Positions 30,821-38,643 of a stretch of DNA of 64,000 nt are shown piece by piece. This DNA is from Xanthomonas campestris pv. phormiicola. Lineage in GTDB: Bacteria; Pseudomonadota; Gammaproteobacteria; Xanthomonadales; Xanthomonadaceae. The stretch is taken from assembly GCA_025666215.1 (NCBI GenBank), contig CP102593.1, positions 3,919,001 to 3,983,000 on the forward strand, in the 5' to 3' direction. Every line of letters starts with the position of its first letter. Position 1 is the first letter of the stretch. The position numbers and the translations under genes are program-made. The notes below the pieces were generated by a model, which searched no databases, was not told the origin of the DNA, and saw nothing but the letters and a program-made list of their open reading frames with translations.

Positions 30821-31168
30821 TCAGGGTGTGCCGAAGCGGCCCAGCGGCGCCCCTGCCAGCAGGTGCAGATGCAGATGGAACACGGTCTGCCCGGCATGCT
30901 CGCGGCAGTTCATCACCACCCGGTAGCCGTCCTCGGCCAGGCCCTGTTCGCGCGCGTAGGCGGCCGCGGCCAGCACCAGCCTGCCGACCAGCGGCGCCTG
31001 CTCCGGCGCCAGGTCGTCGAGCGTGGGGATCTCCACCTGCTTGGGAATGAACAGCACGTGCACCGGCGCCTGCGGCGCAATGTCCTTGAAGCCGAGCACG
31101 GCTTCGTCCTCGTAGACGATGCTGGCGGGAATTTCGCGGCGGATGATCTTGCCGAAGATGGTGTCCAT
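30821..31168 (-). CDS. hinT: HinT purine nucleoside phosphoramidase
   Basis: A 115-residue HIT protein. The histidine triad is HLHLHLLA at about residues 101-108, and the N-terminus is MDTIFGKIIRREIPASIVYED. HinT hydrolyses AMP-lysine type phosphoramidates and aminoacyl-adenylates. The start at 31168 gives the family length. Confidence 0.95.
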   Translation of the reverse strand: MDTIFGKIIRREIPASIVYEDEAVLGFKDIAPQAPVHVLFIPKQVEIPTLDDLAPEQAPLVGRLVLAAAAYAREQGLAEDGYRVVMNCREHAGQTVFHLHLHLLAGAPLGRFGTP

Positions 31169-31313
31169 GGGCCGGGTCGCAAAGCGGAAAGGGGCAGTCG
31201 TTATAGCCGAATTCGGCGGCGCGCAGGCATTGCCGCGCGAGGCCCCCGCATCGTCCTTCCTGGTGCTTGTCCCCGTGCGCGCGCACAGGAGCGGTGCAAC
31301 CTGACGACAGGCC

Positions 31314-31928
31314 CTACTCGCCTGCGCCGCCCCGCGGGACTTCGTTGCGGCTGCCGAACGCATGCGACAGCGTGCCGCGGTCCACGTATTCCAGTTCCCC
31401 GCCCAGCGGCAGGCCCTGCGCCAACCGGCTGGGGCGTACCCCGTGGCGGCGCGCCAGCTGCGCCAGGTAGTGCGCGGTGGCCTCGCCTTCGACGGTGGAA
31501 TTGGTGGCGATGATCAGCTCGGCGATCTCGCCCTGCGCCAGCCGCGCCCCCAGCCGGTCCAGGCCGAGTTCGCGCGGGCCGACGCCGTCCAGCGGCGACA
31601 GCCTGCCCTGCAGGATGAAATACAGCCCGCGGTAGCCGGTGGCGTGCTCGATCGCCAGGCGGTCGGCCGGCGACTCCACCGCACACAGCTGCTGGCGGTC
31701 GCGGCTGGTGCTGGCGCAGATCGCGCAGAGCTCGGTTTCGCTGAAATCGCGGCACTGCGTGCAGTGGCCGATGCGCTCGATCGCCTCGCGCAAGGTATCG
31801 GCCAGCCGCTGCCCACCCTCTCGCTCGCGCTCTAGCACATGGTAAGCCATGCGCTGCGCGGTCTTCTGGCCGACGCCGGGCAACACGCGGAAGGCGTCGA
31901 TCAGTTGTTCTAGCAGGGAGGGGCTCAT
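31314..31928 (-). CDS. recR: Recombination protein RecR
   Basis: A 204-residue protein with helix-hairpin-helix [15 protein letters not shown], the zinc finger [16 protein letters not shown] and a Toprim domain ([31 protein letters not shown]). RecR acts with RecF and RecO to load RecA at gaps. It belongs to the conserved dnaX-ybaB-recR group, although here 124 bp of repeat sequence separates it from ybaB. Confidence 0.96.
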   Translation of the reverse strand: MSPSLLEQLIDAFRVLPGVGQKTAQRMAYHVLEREREGGQRLADTLREAIERIGHCTQCRDFSETELCAICASTSRDRQQLCAVESPADRLAIEHATGYRGLYFILQGRLSPLDGVGPRELGLDRLGARLAQGEIAELIIATNSTVEGEATAHYLAQLARRHGVRPSRLAQGLPLGGELEYVDRGTLSHAFGSRNEVPRGGAGE

Positions 31929-31935
31929 TGCGGAT

Positions 31936-32050
31936 AGGGACTCGGGACTGAGGACTCGGAAAGGCGGGCTGTTGCACTCGTAGCCCTTCAGGACGTGGCA
32001 CCACCATCCGGCGCTACGCCGGCTTGGCTTTTCCGAGTCCCGAGTCCCGG
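31936..32050. repeat. Inverted-repeat element between recR and ybaB
   Basis: GGGACTCGGGACTGAGGACTCGG at 31937-31959 followed by AAA, and the inverse TTTTCCGAGTCCCGAGTCCC at 32029-32048. The arms enclose about 70 bp that include another hairpin (CCGGCGCTACGCCGG). The architecture is that of a small non-autonomous REP/MITE-type element. Confidence 0.65.
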
Positions 32051-32052
32051 CC

Positions 32053-32373
32053 TCAGAACGGCAGCTTCATCCCCGGCGGAATCGGCATCCCGGCAGTGGC
32101 CGCGCCCATCCGCGACTTGGACTCGGCATCGATCTTGTTGGAGGCGTCGTTGAACGCGGCGGCGATCAGATCCTCGGCCATCTCCTGGTCGGAGAGGATG
32201 CTCGGATCGATCCGCACCTTGCGGCACTCCTTGGCGCCGGTCAGGGTCACGCTGACCATGCCGCCGCCGGCGCTGCCGGTGACTTCCAGCTGGGCCAGTT
32301 CTTCCTGGGCGCGCTGCAGGTTTTCCTGCATCTTCTGCGCCTGCTGCATCAATTGGGCGATGTTGCCACGCAT
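32053..32373 (-). CDS. ybaB: YbaB/EbfC nucleoid-associated protein
   Basis: A 106-residue protein starting [26 protein letters not shown], a helical tweezer arm, followed by the core strand [22 protein letters not shown]. YbaB binds DNA as a dimer. It starts 6 bp after dnaX in the usual dnaX-ybaB-recR order. Confidence 0.95.
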   Translation of the reverse strand: MRGNIAQLMQQAQKMQENLQRAQEELAQLEVTGSAGGGMVSVTLTGAKECRKVRIDPSILSDQEMAEDLIAAAFNDASNKIDAESKSRMGAATAGMPIPPGMKLPF

Positions 32374-32379
32374 GCTCTT

Positions 32380-34260
32380 CTACTCTTGGTAAGGGCGGAT
32401 GGAATCGGGCACGACCCGCGCGCCTTGCTGCTGGATCAGCGCTTGCACCGCCGGGTCGCTCAGGAACGCGGTTTCGGCCGCGCTCTGGCGCTCGCCGCGT
32501 TGCCGGTGCGAGCGCTCGTGCAGGGTCTCGGCATCGACCGCGATGCCGCTTTCGATCACGATCTTCGGCCGGCTGCCCAGCGCGTCGGCCAGCGCCGCGG
32601 CCAGTTCGCCGAGCGAGCGCTCGGACTGCAGGTATTCGAAGCCCGGCGACAGCGACAGCCGCAGCACGCCGTCGGCATGGCTGACGAAGGCCGAGTTGGC
32701 GGCCAGCTGCCGCGACGGACCGGTCAGGCCGCAATCGGCGACCAGTTCCAGCCAGTCCTCGGCCGCGTGCAGCACGCGCGGTGCGGCGTATTCGGGCGGC
32801 GTACGCTCAGCGACGGCCAGCGGTGGCACCATCGCCATTTCCGGCTCGGGCGAAGGTGCGGAGGTTGGCGCAGCAGGCACCGTGTTCGCCAATGGCGGTG
32901 GTGTCTGAGCAGGTGCCGGTGCCGCGGTTTCCCATGGCGGATCCAGCACGGCGGGTGCCGCGACTGGTGCGGGCGCCGGTGCCGGCTTGTCTGCGACCGC
33001 AGCCGCTGCCGGCGCTGGCGCCATCATCGGTGCGGCAGGGGCCGCGGGCATCGCGGCGACGGACGGTGTGGCGACGCTGGCCGCCGCGGCAGCAGGTGCT
33101 GCTGCCACTGGCGCCGCAGGCGTACGGCCTTCGGTCGTCGTGCCCGACCCGGATGCGGCGGCCGGCAGCGGCGCCGCACCCGCCGGGCGGAACGCCAGCA
33201 TGCGCAGCACCGCCATCTCGAAACCGGCGCGCGGACTCGGCGCCAGGTACAGGTCGCGGCGCCCGTTCAGCGCCATCTGGTACCACAGCTGCACGATTTC
33301 CGGGCGCAGGCGCTCGGCGAACGGCGCCGGGTCCAGCCCGTCGAGACCGGCCACCGCCGCGCCCGGCACCAGCTGCCGCACCTGGATCCGGTGCAGCGCT
33401 TCGGCCAGCGCCTCCAGCACCCCGCCCCAGTCCGGCGAGAACTCGGCCAGCCCGGCGACCACCTGCAGCAGCCGCTGCCCGTCGCCATCGGCCAGCGCCT
33501 CGAGCATCGCCCCGACCTGGGTGCGATCGACCGTGCCCAGCATCGCCCGCACCACATCGTCGCGCAGCGCGCCGCCGGCATAGGCGATGGCCTGGTCGAG
33601 CAGCGACAGGCCGTCGCGCAGGCTGCCGTCGGCGGCCTTGGCCAGTTGCACGATCGCCGAGGCATCGACCTCGATCTGCTCGGCGGCCAGGATCCTGGTC
33701 ATCTGCCCCTGGATCTGCTCCTCGTCCAGGCGCTTGAGGTTGAACTGAAGGCAGCGCGACAGCACCGTCACCGGCAGCTTCTGCGGGTCGGTGGTGGCGA
33801 GCAGGAACTTGACGTGCTCCGGCGGCTCTTCCAGCGTCTTCAGCAGCGCGTTGAACGCCGCCTTGGACAGCATGTGCACCTCGTCGATCAGGTAGACCTT
33901 GTACTTGCCGCGCGAGGGCATGTACTGCGCGTTCTCGATCACCTCGCGCACGTCGTCCACGCCGGTGTTGGACGCGGCGTCGATCTCCAGCAGGTCGATG
34001 TAGCGGCCGGCGTCGATGTCCAGGCACGCCGGGCACTGCCCGCACGGGTCGGCGCTGGTGCCCTGCTCGCAGTTCAGCGACTTGGCGAAGATGCGCGCGA
34101 TGGTGGTCTTGCCGACGCCGCGGGTACCGGTGAACAGGAACGCGTGGTGCACGCGCCCGCTGTCCAGCGCATTGCTGAGCGCGCGGACCACGTGCTCCTG
34201 CCCCACCAGCTCGGCAAAACGCTTGGGGCGCCACTTGCGGGCGAGAACGAGATAGGACAT
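32380..34260 (-). CDS. dnaX: DNA polymerase III subunit tau (DnaX)
   Basis: A 626-residue clamp-loader subunit. The AAA+ domain has Walker A GTRGVGKTTIARIFAK at about residues 44-59, a zinc module with CEQGTS, CGQC and ACLDI, Walker B VYLIDEVHML and the SRC motif. An Ala/Pro-rich linker spans about residues 375-500, then a tau-specific C-terminal domain that contacts the polymerase. No A-rich slippery heptamer for making a gamma form is visible. MSYLVLARKWRP at 34260 is the canonical start. Confidence 0.96.
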   Translation of the reverse strand: MSYLVLARKWRPKRFAELVGQEHVVRALSNALDSGRVHHAFLFTGTRGVGKTTIARIFAKSLNCEQGTSADPCGQCPACLDIDAGRYIDLLEIDAASNTGVDDVREVIENAQYMPSRGKYKVYLIDEVHMLSKAAFNALLKTLEEPPEHVKFLLATTDPQKLPVTVLSRCLQFNLKRLDEEQIQGQMTRILAAEQIEVDASAIVQLAKAADGSLRDGLSLLDQAIAYAGGALRDDVVRAMLGTVDRTQVGAMLEALADGDGQRLLQVVAGLAEFSPDWGGVLEALAEALHRIQVRQLVPGAAVAGLDGLDPAPFAERLRPEIVQLWYQMALNGRRDLYLAPSPRAGFEMAVLRMLAFRPAGAAPLPAAASGSGTTTEGRTPAAPVAAAPAAAAASVATPSVAAMPAAPAAPMMAPAPAAAAVADKPAPAPAPVAAPAVLDPPWETAAPAPAQTPPPLANTVPAAPTSAPSPEPEMAMVPPLAVAERTPPEYAAPRVLHAAEDWLELVADCGLTGPSRQLAANSAFVSHADGVLRLSLSPGFEYLQSERSLGELAAALADALGSRPKIVIESGIAVDAETLHERSHRQRGERQSAAETAFLSDPAVQALIQQQGARVVPDSIRPYQE

Positions 34261-34432
34261 CAGGCAACCGTCTTCATCTGAACCGCCATTGTGCCACGCC
34301 GCGCCGCGTCGATCGTTCAGCGGCCGCGGCGGCCGACCCGTCGCCACGGGTCCGGACGACGACGGACGGTGCTTTTACGCAATGGGGGAACTGGCGCTGG
34401 CGGCAAGCCCCCATCCCCGCAGACCGTTGTCC

Positions 34433-34461
34433 TTGTTAACGGCGCCGGCGACGGCTAGAAT
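34433..34461 (+). promoter_or_regulatory. Sigma-70 promoter of tRNA-Ser(GGA)
   Basis: TTGTTA, a 17-bp spacer and TAGAAT. The -10 box ends 38 bp before the tRNA. No separate promoter is evident for ffs, so it may be read from here. Confidence 0.75.
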
Positions 34462-34499
34462 CCCGCCCCTGCCGTCGGCTACCTCGCGCCGGCAGGCCC

Positions 34500-34592
34500 G
34501 GAGAGGTGTCCGAGTGGTTGAAGGAGCACGCCTGGAAAGTGTGTAAGCGTCTAAACCGCGCTTCGGGGGTTCGAATCCCCCTCTCTCCGCCA
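34500..34592 (+). tRNA. tRNA-Ser(GGA)
   Basis: A 93-nt class II tRNA with a long variable arm and encoded CCA. The acceptor is GGAGAGG/CCTCTCC, the anticodon in CCTGGAAAG reads GGA (UCC/UCU codons), and the T loop is GTTCGAA. Its last 18 bases plus 4 flanking bases are repeated at 34736-34757. Confidence 0.96.
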
Positions 34593-34596
34593 GATT
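34575..34596 (+). repeat. tRNA-Ser 3' end, first copy of 22-bp direct repeat
   Basis: ATCCCCCTCTCTCCGCCAGA plus TT, covering the 3' half of the T arm, the acceptor strand and CCA. The second identical copy is at 34736-34757, 161 bp away. Confidence 0.9.
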
Positions 34597-34669
34597 AAAA
34601 AGTGTTGAGATGGCCCAGTCGCGTGAGTTTCGCCGGCGCCTGGGAGGGGGTGAGAACCCCCGGGTTCGA

Positions 34670-34736
34670 CAGGTGGCATCGCCACCTGCACGGCGAAGCC
34701 GCCCGTAGGGCGAGGCATCGAAAGATGCCGAGTGCA
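34670..34736 (+). ncRNA. Candidate structured RNA or multi-hairpin element
   Basis: Four consecutive perfect stems: CAGGTGGC-ATC-GCCACCTG, CGGC-GAA-GCCG, GCCC-GTA-GGGC and GGCATC-GAAA-GATGCC. TGCA at 34687-34690 and 34733-34736 could close a multibranched fold around the last three. It lies between the tRNA-Ser gene and the copy of its 3' end, in the same transcript. It may be a processed RNA, a REP-like element or the remains of an integrated element. Confidence 0.4.
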
Positions 34737-34757
34737 TCCCCCTCTCTCCGCCAGATT
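34736..34757 (+). repeat. tRNA-Ser 3' end, second copy
   Basis: An exact 22-bp repeat of 34575-34596 without the rest of a tRNA. This is the arrangement left by site-specific integration at a tRNA 3' end. Confidence 0.9.
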
Positions 34758-34816
34758 CGAATTGCGCTTCCCTCGCAGGGTTTCTTCGCCGCCGGCGAAA
34801 GAACTCAAAGGGAAAG

Positions 34817-34834
34817 ACCGCGCCACGGCGCGGT
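34817..34834 (+). terminator. Possible terminator before ffs
   Basis: ACCGCGCC-AC-GGCGCGGT followed by TTCGTCT. The two-base loop and short T run make it a weak candidate. Confidence 0.4.
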
Positions 34835-34845
34835 TTCGTCTCTAT

Positions 34846-34956
34846 GGTGGCCCCGTCGGCCCCTCGCGACGCTAGGTCGAAAACTCCGCCAGGGCCGGAA
34901 GGCAGCAACGGTATCGATCGACGCGGGCGCCGAGGTCAGCCGGCGGGGTCGCCACC
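34846..34956 (+). ncRNA. ffs: Signal recognition particle RNA (4.5S type)
   Basis: About 111 nt, the size of bacterial small SRP RNA. The conserved apical hairpin with symmetric and asymmetric loops is present (CCGCCAGGGCCGGAAGGCAG then CAACGG), including the GGAA tetraloop and the AGCA bulge that bind Ffh. The ends GGTGGCCCCG and CGGGGTCGCCACC pair. It targets membrane proteins cotranslationally with Ffh. Its 3' end is duplicated at 35130. Confidence 0.95.
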
Positions 34957-34995
34957 CTAATTCTGAAACGCAGCCGCACGGGTCGATTCGACGCC
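34934..34995 (+). repeat. ffs 3' end plus flank, first copy of 62-bp repeat
   Basis: Begins within the 3' strand of SRP RNA (GGTCAGCCGGCGGGGTCGCC) and runs 39 bp beyond the gene. It matches 35130-35191 at 57 of 62 positions, with the first 29 identical. Confidence 0.88.
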
Positions 34996-35129
34996 TGTAC
35001 AGATGGCGTTGTGCGCGCGAGCTATGGCCATGGATAGCATGGCGGCAATTCGCTCAAGTCCTGGCCAGTCATTGGCACCGGCCGTGGGACGGCCCGGACA
35101 TCCCCGCAACGGCAGCGCTCCCTCAGCGC

Positions 35130-35191
35130 GGTCAGCCGGCGGGGTCGCCACCCTAATTTCGCAGCGCAGCCGCACGGGCCGATTCGACGCC
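35130..35191 (+). repeat. ffs 3' end plus flank, second copy
   Basis: A second copy of the last 23 bp of ffs and its downstream flank, 196 bp after the first and just beyond the moaE stop. The 5' part of ffs is not present here. Confidence 0.88.
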
Positions 35192-35246
35192 GGCTTGCGC
35201 GGTTCGCGCCTGCTGGTCCGCCGCGTCGCGGCCGACACCGCAGGCG

Positions 35247-35675
35247 CTATGTCTCCGGGTGCAACCAGCCGACGTCGCCTTCGCGGTAACGCTCGCGCTT
35301 CCAGATCGGCACCCGCGCCTTGACCTCGTCGATGACGTAGCGGCAGGCGCCGAAGGCGGCGTCGCGGTGCGCCGCGACCACGCCCACCCAGACCGCCAGG
35401 TCGCCGATCGCCAGCTCGCCGACGCGATGCACGCAACGCAGGTCGAGGATGTCGAAGCGGGCCAGGGCTTCGTTGGCGATGCGCCGGCCTTCGGCCTCGG
35501 CCAGCGCCGCATAGGCCTCGTAGCGCAGGCCATCGACCGCGCGGCCGTCGTTGTGGTCGCGCACCCAGCCTTCGAAACTGGCATAGGCGCCGGCCTGCGC
35601 ATGCGCCAGCGGCGCGCGCAACGCGGCGATGTCGAGGGCACTGTCGGCGAGATGGAAGCGAGGCGTGTCGGCCAT
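35247..35675 (-). CDS. moaE: Molybdopterin synthase large subunit
   Basis: A 142-residue protein that with MoaD converts cyclic pyranopterin phosphate to molybdopterin. Family motifs are GAYASFEGWVRDHNDG, RCVHRVGELAIGD and the catalytic lysines in VKARVPIWKRERY. It begins 3 bp after moaD. Its stop lies 55 bp from the second ffs-derived repeat. Confidence 0.95.
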   Translation of the reverse strand: MADTPRFHLADSALDIAALRAPLAHAQAGAYASFEGWVRDHNDGRAVDGLRYEAYAALAEAEGRRIANEALARFDILDLRCVHRVGELAIGDLAVWVGVVAAHRDAAFGACRYVIDEVKARVPIWKRERYREGDVGWLHPET

Positions 35676-35678
35676 CGG

Positions 35679-35924
35679 TCAGCCTCCCGAAACCGGCGGG
35701 ATGAACACCACTTCGCTGCCTTCGCGCAGCGCGTCGTCCCAACTCACGAACGCACCGTCCACGGCCACGCGCAGGCGCTGCGACGGCCAGCGCAGGCCAT
35801 GCCGCGCGTCGAGTTCGGCATACAGCGCGCGCAGGTCGGCCGCGGCGGTGCGCACCTGTTCGCGCTCGATGCCCGCCGCTTCGCGCAGGCTGGCGAAATA
35901 CAACACCGTCACCTGCACGCTCAT
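35679..35924 (-). CDS. moaD: Molybdopterin synthase sulfur carrier subunit
   Basis: An 81-residue ubiquitin-fold sulfur carrier ending in FIPPVSGG; the C-terminal Gly-Gly is thiocarboxylated by MoeB. It starts [15 protein letters not shown] and overlaps moaC by 4 bp. Confidence 0.95.
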   Translation of the reverse strand: MSVQVTVLYFASLREAAGIEREQVRTAAADLRALYAELDARHGLRWPSQRLRVAVDGAFVSWDDALREGSEVVFIPPVSGG

Positions 35925-36436
35925 GCCGCATTCCCGACGTCGCGCTTGCCGCCGCGCTTGCCGAGCAATCGGACCGGGCCGATCGTCATCGCGTGGGTCA
36001 GCGCCTTGCACATGTCGTAGACGGTCAGCGCGGCGACGCTGGCGCCGGTCAGCGCCTCCATCTCCACACCGGTGCGGTGCACGGTGCGCACCGTGCATTC
36101 GATCCGCAGCACTTGCGGCGAGGCCCAGTCGATCGCGAAGCGGCAGCCGTCGATCGGCAGCGGATGGCAGAACGGGATCAGTTCGTGGGTGCGTTTGACC
36201 GCCATGGTGCCGGCGATCACCGCGGTGTCGACGATGCCGCCCTTGGCGCTGCGCAGCGCGTCGGCGCGCAATTGCGCGGCCACGGCCGCGGGAAAACGCA
36301 CGCGCGCCTCGGCCACCGCAACGCGCGCGGTGACCGCCTTGGCCGAGACGTCGACCATCGTCGGCAGTCCCTGCGGGTCCAGATGGGTCAACGTCTTGCT
36401 CGCCGCGACGGCGTAGTTGGCCTTTTCTTCGCTCAT
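35921..36436 (-). CDS. moaC: Cyclic pyranopterin monophosphate synthase MoaC
   Basis: A 171-residue enzyme for the second half of the first molybdenum-cofactor step. Conserved motifs are [45 protein letters not shown], and the C-terminal [23 protein letters not shown]. It ends overlapping moaD and lies 31 bp after a DUF4440 gene. Confidence 0.97.
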   Translation of the reverse strand: MSEEKANYAVAASKTLTHLDPQGLPTMVDVSAKAVTARVAVAEARVRFPAAVAAQLRADALRSAKGGIVDTAVIAGTMAVKRTHELIPFCHPLPIDGCRFAIDWASPQVLRIECTVRTVHRTGVEMEALTGASVAALTVYDMCKALTHAMTIGPVRLLGKRGGKRDVGNAA

Positions 36437-36467
36437 AGACTGCGCTGCCGCTCCCACGGCACCCTGC

Positions 36468-36854
36468 TCAGGCGGCGCCGGGAATCGGCGTGCCCTGGTG
36501 GAACAGCATGCGCCATTCGCCGTTGCGGCAGCGCCACAACGAACTGCGCAGCGCATGCCGCACCGGCGCGCCGTCGCCATCGCGGCGCTCGCTGCGATAG
36601 CGCAACTGCGCCAGATCCGGCGCCGGCAACCACGCCTGCAAGTCGAACGCGCGATAGCGGACCGCGCCGGCCTCTGCGGGCAATGCCTGCAGCAGCGCCT
36701 GCCTGTCGATGCTTCGCCCGGACGCACCGAACTCGATGAACGCCTCGTCGAGCAGCGCCGACAACCGCGCGACCGAGGCGCGCGTCGCCGGCTCCAGCAA
36801 TTCCAGCTCCAGCGCGAACAACCGCTGCTTCAGCGCCTCGTCCATCCCGCTCAT
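36468..36854 (-). CDS. DUF4440 NTF2-like protein
   Basis: A 128-residue protein with an N-terminal helix ([30 protein letters not shown]) and a short SnoaL/NTF2-like body ending [13 protein letters not shown], the DUF4440 signature ending. The start overlaps the moaA stop by 4 bp (ATGA); an internal ATG three codons later is possible. Its place inside a molybdenum-cofactor operon is unusual. A cofactor-related function is only inferred from position. Confidence 0.8.
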   Translation of the reverse strand: MSGMDEALKQRLFALELELLEPATRASVARLSALLDEAFIEFGASGRSIDRQALLQALPAEAGAVRYRAFDLQAWLPAPDLAQLRYRSERRDGDGAPVRHALRSSLWRCRNGEWRMLFHQGTPIPGAA

Positions 36855-37891
36855 CCGCCGATCAGGAACATCTCGACGTGCTTGCCGCGCGCCGCGCGCG
36901 CATCGCCGCGCAGTTCGCTGTAGCGGTCGCCACGCTGGCCCCACAGCGCCCGCACGCGCTCGGCCAGCGCATCCTCGCCGCCGGCCAGGGCCGGCTTCAG
37001 GTCGGTGCCGGCGGCGGCGAACAGGCAGGTGTAGAGCTGGCCGTCGGCCGACACGCGCGCGCGATGGCAATCGCCGCAGAACGGCGCGCTGACCGAACTG
37101 ACGAAGCCGATCTCGCCGCCGCCATCGACGAAGGCATGGCGCGCGGCGACTTCGCCGGCGTAGTGCGGATCGAGCGTGCGCAACGGCCAGCGTGCGGCGA
37201 TGCGCGCGTGCAATTCGGCCGAAGGCACCACCCGTTCGCGGCGCCAGGCATTGCAGGTGCCCACGTCCATGTACTCGATGAAGCGCAGCACGTGGCCGCT
37301 GCCGCGGAAATGCGCCAGCAGCGGCAGCACCTGGTCGTCGTTGATGCCGCGCTGGACCACGCAATTGATCTTCACCGGCCCAAGCCCGGCCGCCACCGCC
37401 GCGTCGATGCCGGCCAGCACCTGCGCCACGTCGCCGCGATCGCCGGACATGCGCCGGAAGGCCGCCGCGTCGATCGCGTCCAGGCTCACCGTGACCCTGC
37501 GCAATCCCGCATCGCGCAGGGCCTGCGCGTGCCGCGCCAGCAGCGAGCCGTTGGTGGTCATGGCCAGATCGTCCAGGCCGGGAATGCGCGCCAGCCGCCG
37601 CACCAGTTCGGGCAGGTCGCGGCGCAGCAGCGGCTCGCCGCCGGTCAGGCGCAGCTTGCTGACGCCGTTGCGCACGAAGCCGCGCACCAGCGTCTCGAGT
37701 TGTTCGAACGACAACCGCGAGGCCGCATCGAAGCCGTAGTCGTCGGGCACCTTGTCGGCCGGCATGCAGTAACCGCAGCGGAAATTGCAGGCCTCGATCA
37801 CCGACAGGCGCAGATCGCGCAGCGGCCGCCCCAACCGATCCACCGGCGTGGCAGGCGCCAGCGGCAGCGGCGGTCGCAGCACGGCGCTCAT
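36851..37891 (-). CDS. moaA: GTP 3',8-cyclase MoaA
   Basis: A 346-residue radical SAM enzyme for the first step of molybdenum cofactor synthesis. The N-terminal 4Fe-4S motif is CNFRCGYC at about residues 50-57, the second cluster is bound by Cys residues in APFCGDCHRARV and LYTCLF, and the C-terminus ends in GG as required for MoaA activity. Start and stop overlap its neighbours by 4 bp on both sides. Confidence 0.97.
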   Translation of the reverse strand: MSAVLRPPLPLAPATPVDRLGRPLRDLRLSVIEACNFRCGYCMPADKVPDDYGFDAASRLSFEQLETLVRGFVRNGVSKLRLTGGEPLLRRDLPELVRRLARIPGLDDLAMTTNGSLLARHAQALRDAGLRRVTVSLDAIDAAAFRRMSGDRGDVAQVLAGIDAAVAAGLGPVKINCVVQRGINDDQVLPLLAHFRGSGHVLRFIEYMDVGTCNAWRRERVVPSAELHARIAARWPLRTLDPHYAGEVAARHAFVDGGGEIGFVSSVSAPFCGDCHRARVSADGQLYTCLFAAAGTDLKPALAGGEDALAERVRALWGQRGDRYSELRGDARAARGKHVEMFLIGG

Positions 37892-38643
37892 GGCGCCGGC
37901 ACCTGCGGCGCGCGCGGCGTCTGCAGCGTCACGCACTCGCCCGGCCGCGCGACGCGGTGGCCGCGCGCGCGCAGGGCCTCGGCATCCTCGGCGCTGGCGT
38001 AGTGGTACAGCATCATGCGTTGCAGCAACTCGGCGGGATAGTCCCGTTCCAGGTCATCCGCCCCAGTATGCGACGGGTTGCCGTGAAGACCGCAGTCATG
38101 CGCGACCAGCTCGCCGTCGCCGGCATAACGGCTCAGCATTTCCGGGATCGGCCGGGTATCGCCGCTCCACACCAGCGCGCCCTGCAGGCGCAGCCCGTAG
38201 GCGGTGTCCGGCCAGTGGTGGCGCACCGGGAACACCTCCAGCCGCACCCCGTCGTGCCAGAACGCATCGCCGACCGCGATCAGCTGGAACGCGTCCCAGA
38301 AATTGGCGCCGCCCTCGGCCAGCACGTTCGGGTAGTCGCCGATCCGGCGATGCAGCAGCGGCAGCACCGGCGCCGGCACGTAGACCCGCACCTTGCCGCG
38401 CCGCGCCGAGAAATAGGCGTCCACGAACAGCCGCTCGAACCCGGCGACGTGGTCCAGGTGCACATGGGTCACGAACAGCGCCTGCGGCATCGCCCCGTAG
38501 TGCGCCTGGTAGGCGCTCAGGCCCTCGCCGCCGCAATCGATGCTCAGCCACGGCGCACCGTCGCGCTCGATCGTGGCCATCGGCGACCCCAGCTCCACCG
38601 CCGACGCATTGCCGACGCCCTGGAAGCGCAGTGCCCAGGCCAT
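37888..38643 (-). CDS. MBL-fold metallohydrolase
   Basis: A 251-residue cytoplasmic metallo-beta-lactamase-fold enzyme. The metal motif is THVHLDHVAG at about residues 60-69, with later ligands in VRHHWPDTAYG, GDTRPIPE and VAHDCG. The layout (HxHxDH, SGDTRP, HDC) resembles RNase Z/PhnP-like phosphodiesterases. It overlaps kdkA by 1 bp (TGATG) and moaA by 4 bp. Substrate unknown. Confidence 0.85.
   Translation of the reverse strand: MAWALRFQGVGNASAVELGSPMATIERDGAPWLSIDCGGEGLSAYQAHYGAMPQALFVTHVHLDHVAGFERLFVDAYFSARRGKVRVYVPAPVLPLLHRRIGDYPNVLAEGGANFWDAFQLIAVGDAFWHDGVRLEVFPVRHHWPDTAYGLRLQGALVWSGDTRPIPEMLSRYAGDGELVAHDCGLHGNPSHTGADDLERDYPAELLQRMMLYHYASAEDAEALRARGHRVARPGECVTLQTPRAPQVPAP

Noticed and set aside
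32380..34260. Programmed frameshift in dnaX to make a gamma subunit
   Set aside because: No AAAAAAG-like slippery heptamer with a downstream stop could be found in the linker region.
34597..34669. Second, degenerate tRNA between tRNA-Ser and ffs (GGGTTCGAC resembles a T loop)
   Set aside because: No acceptor, D arm or anticodon arm can be folded around it; only the T-loop-like word matches.
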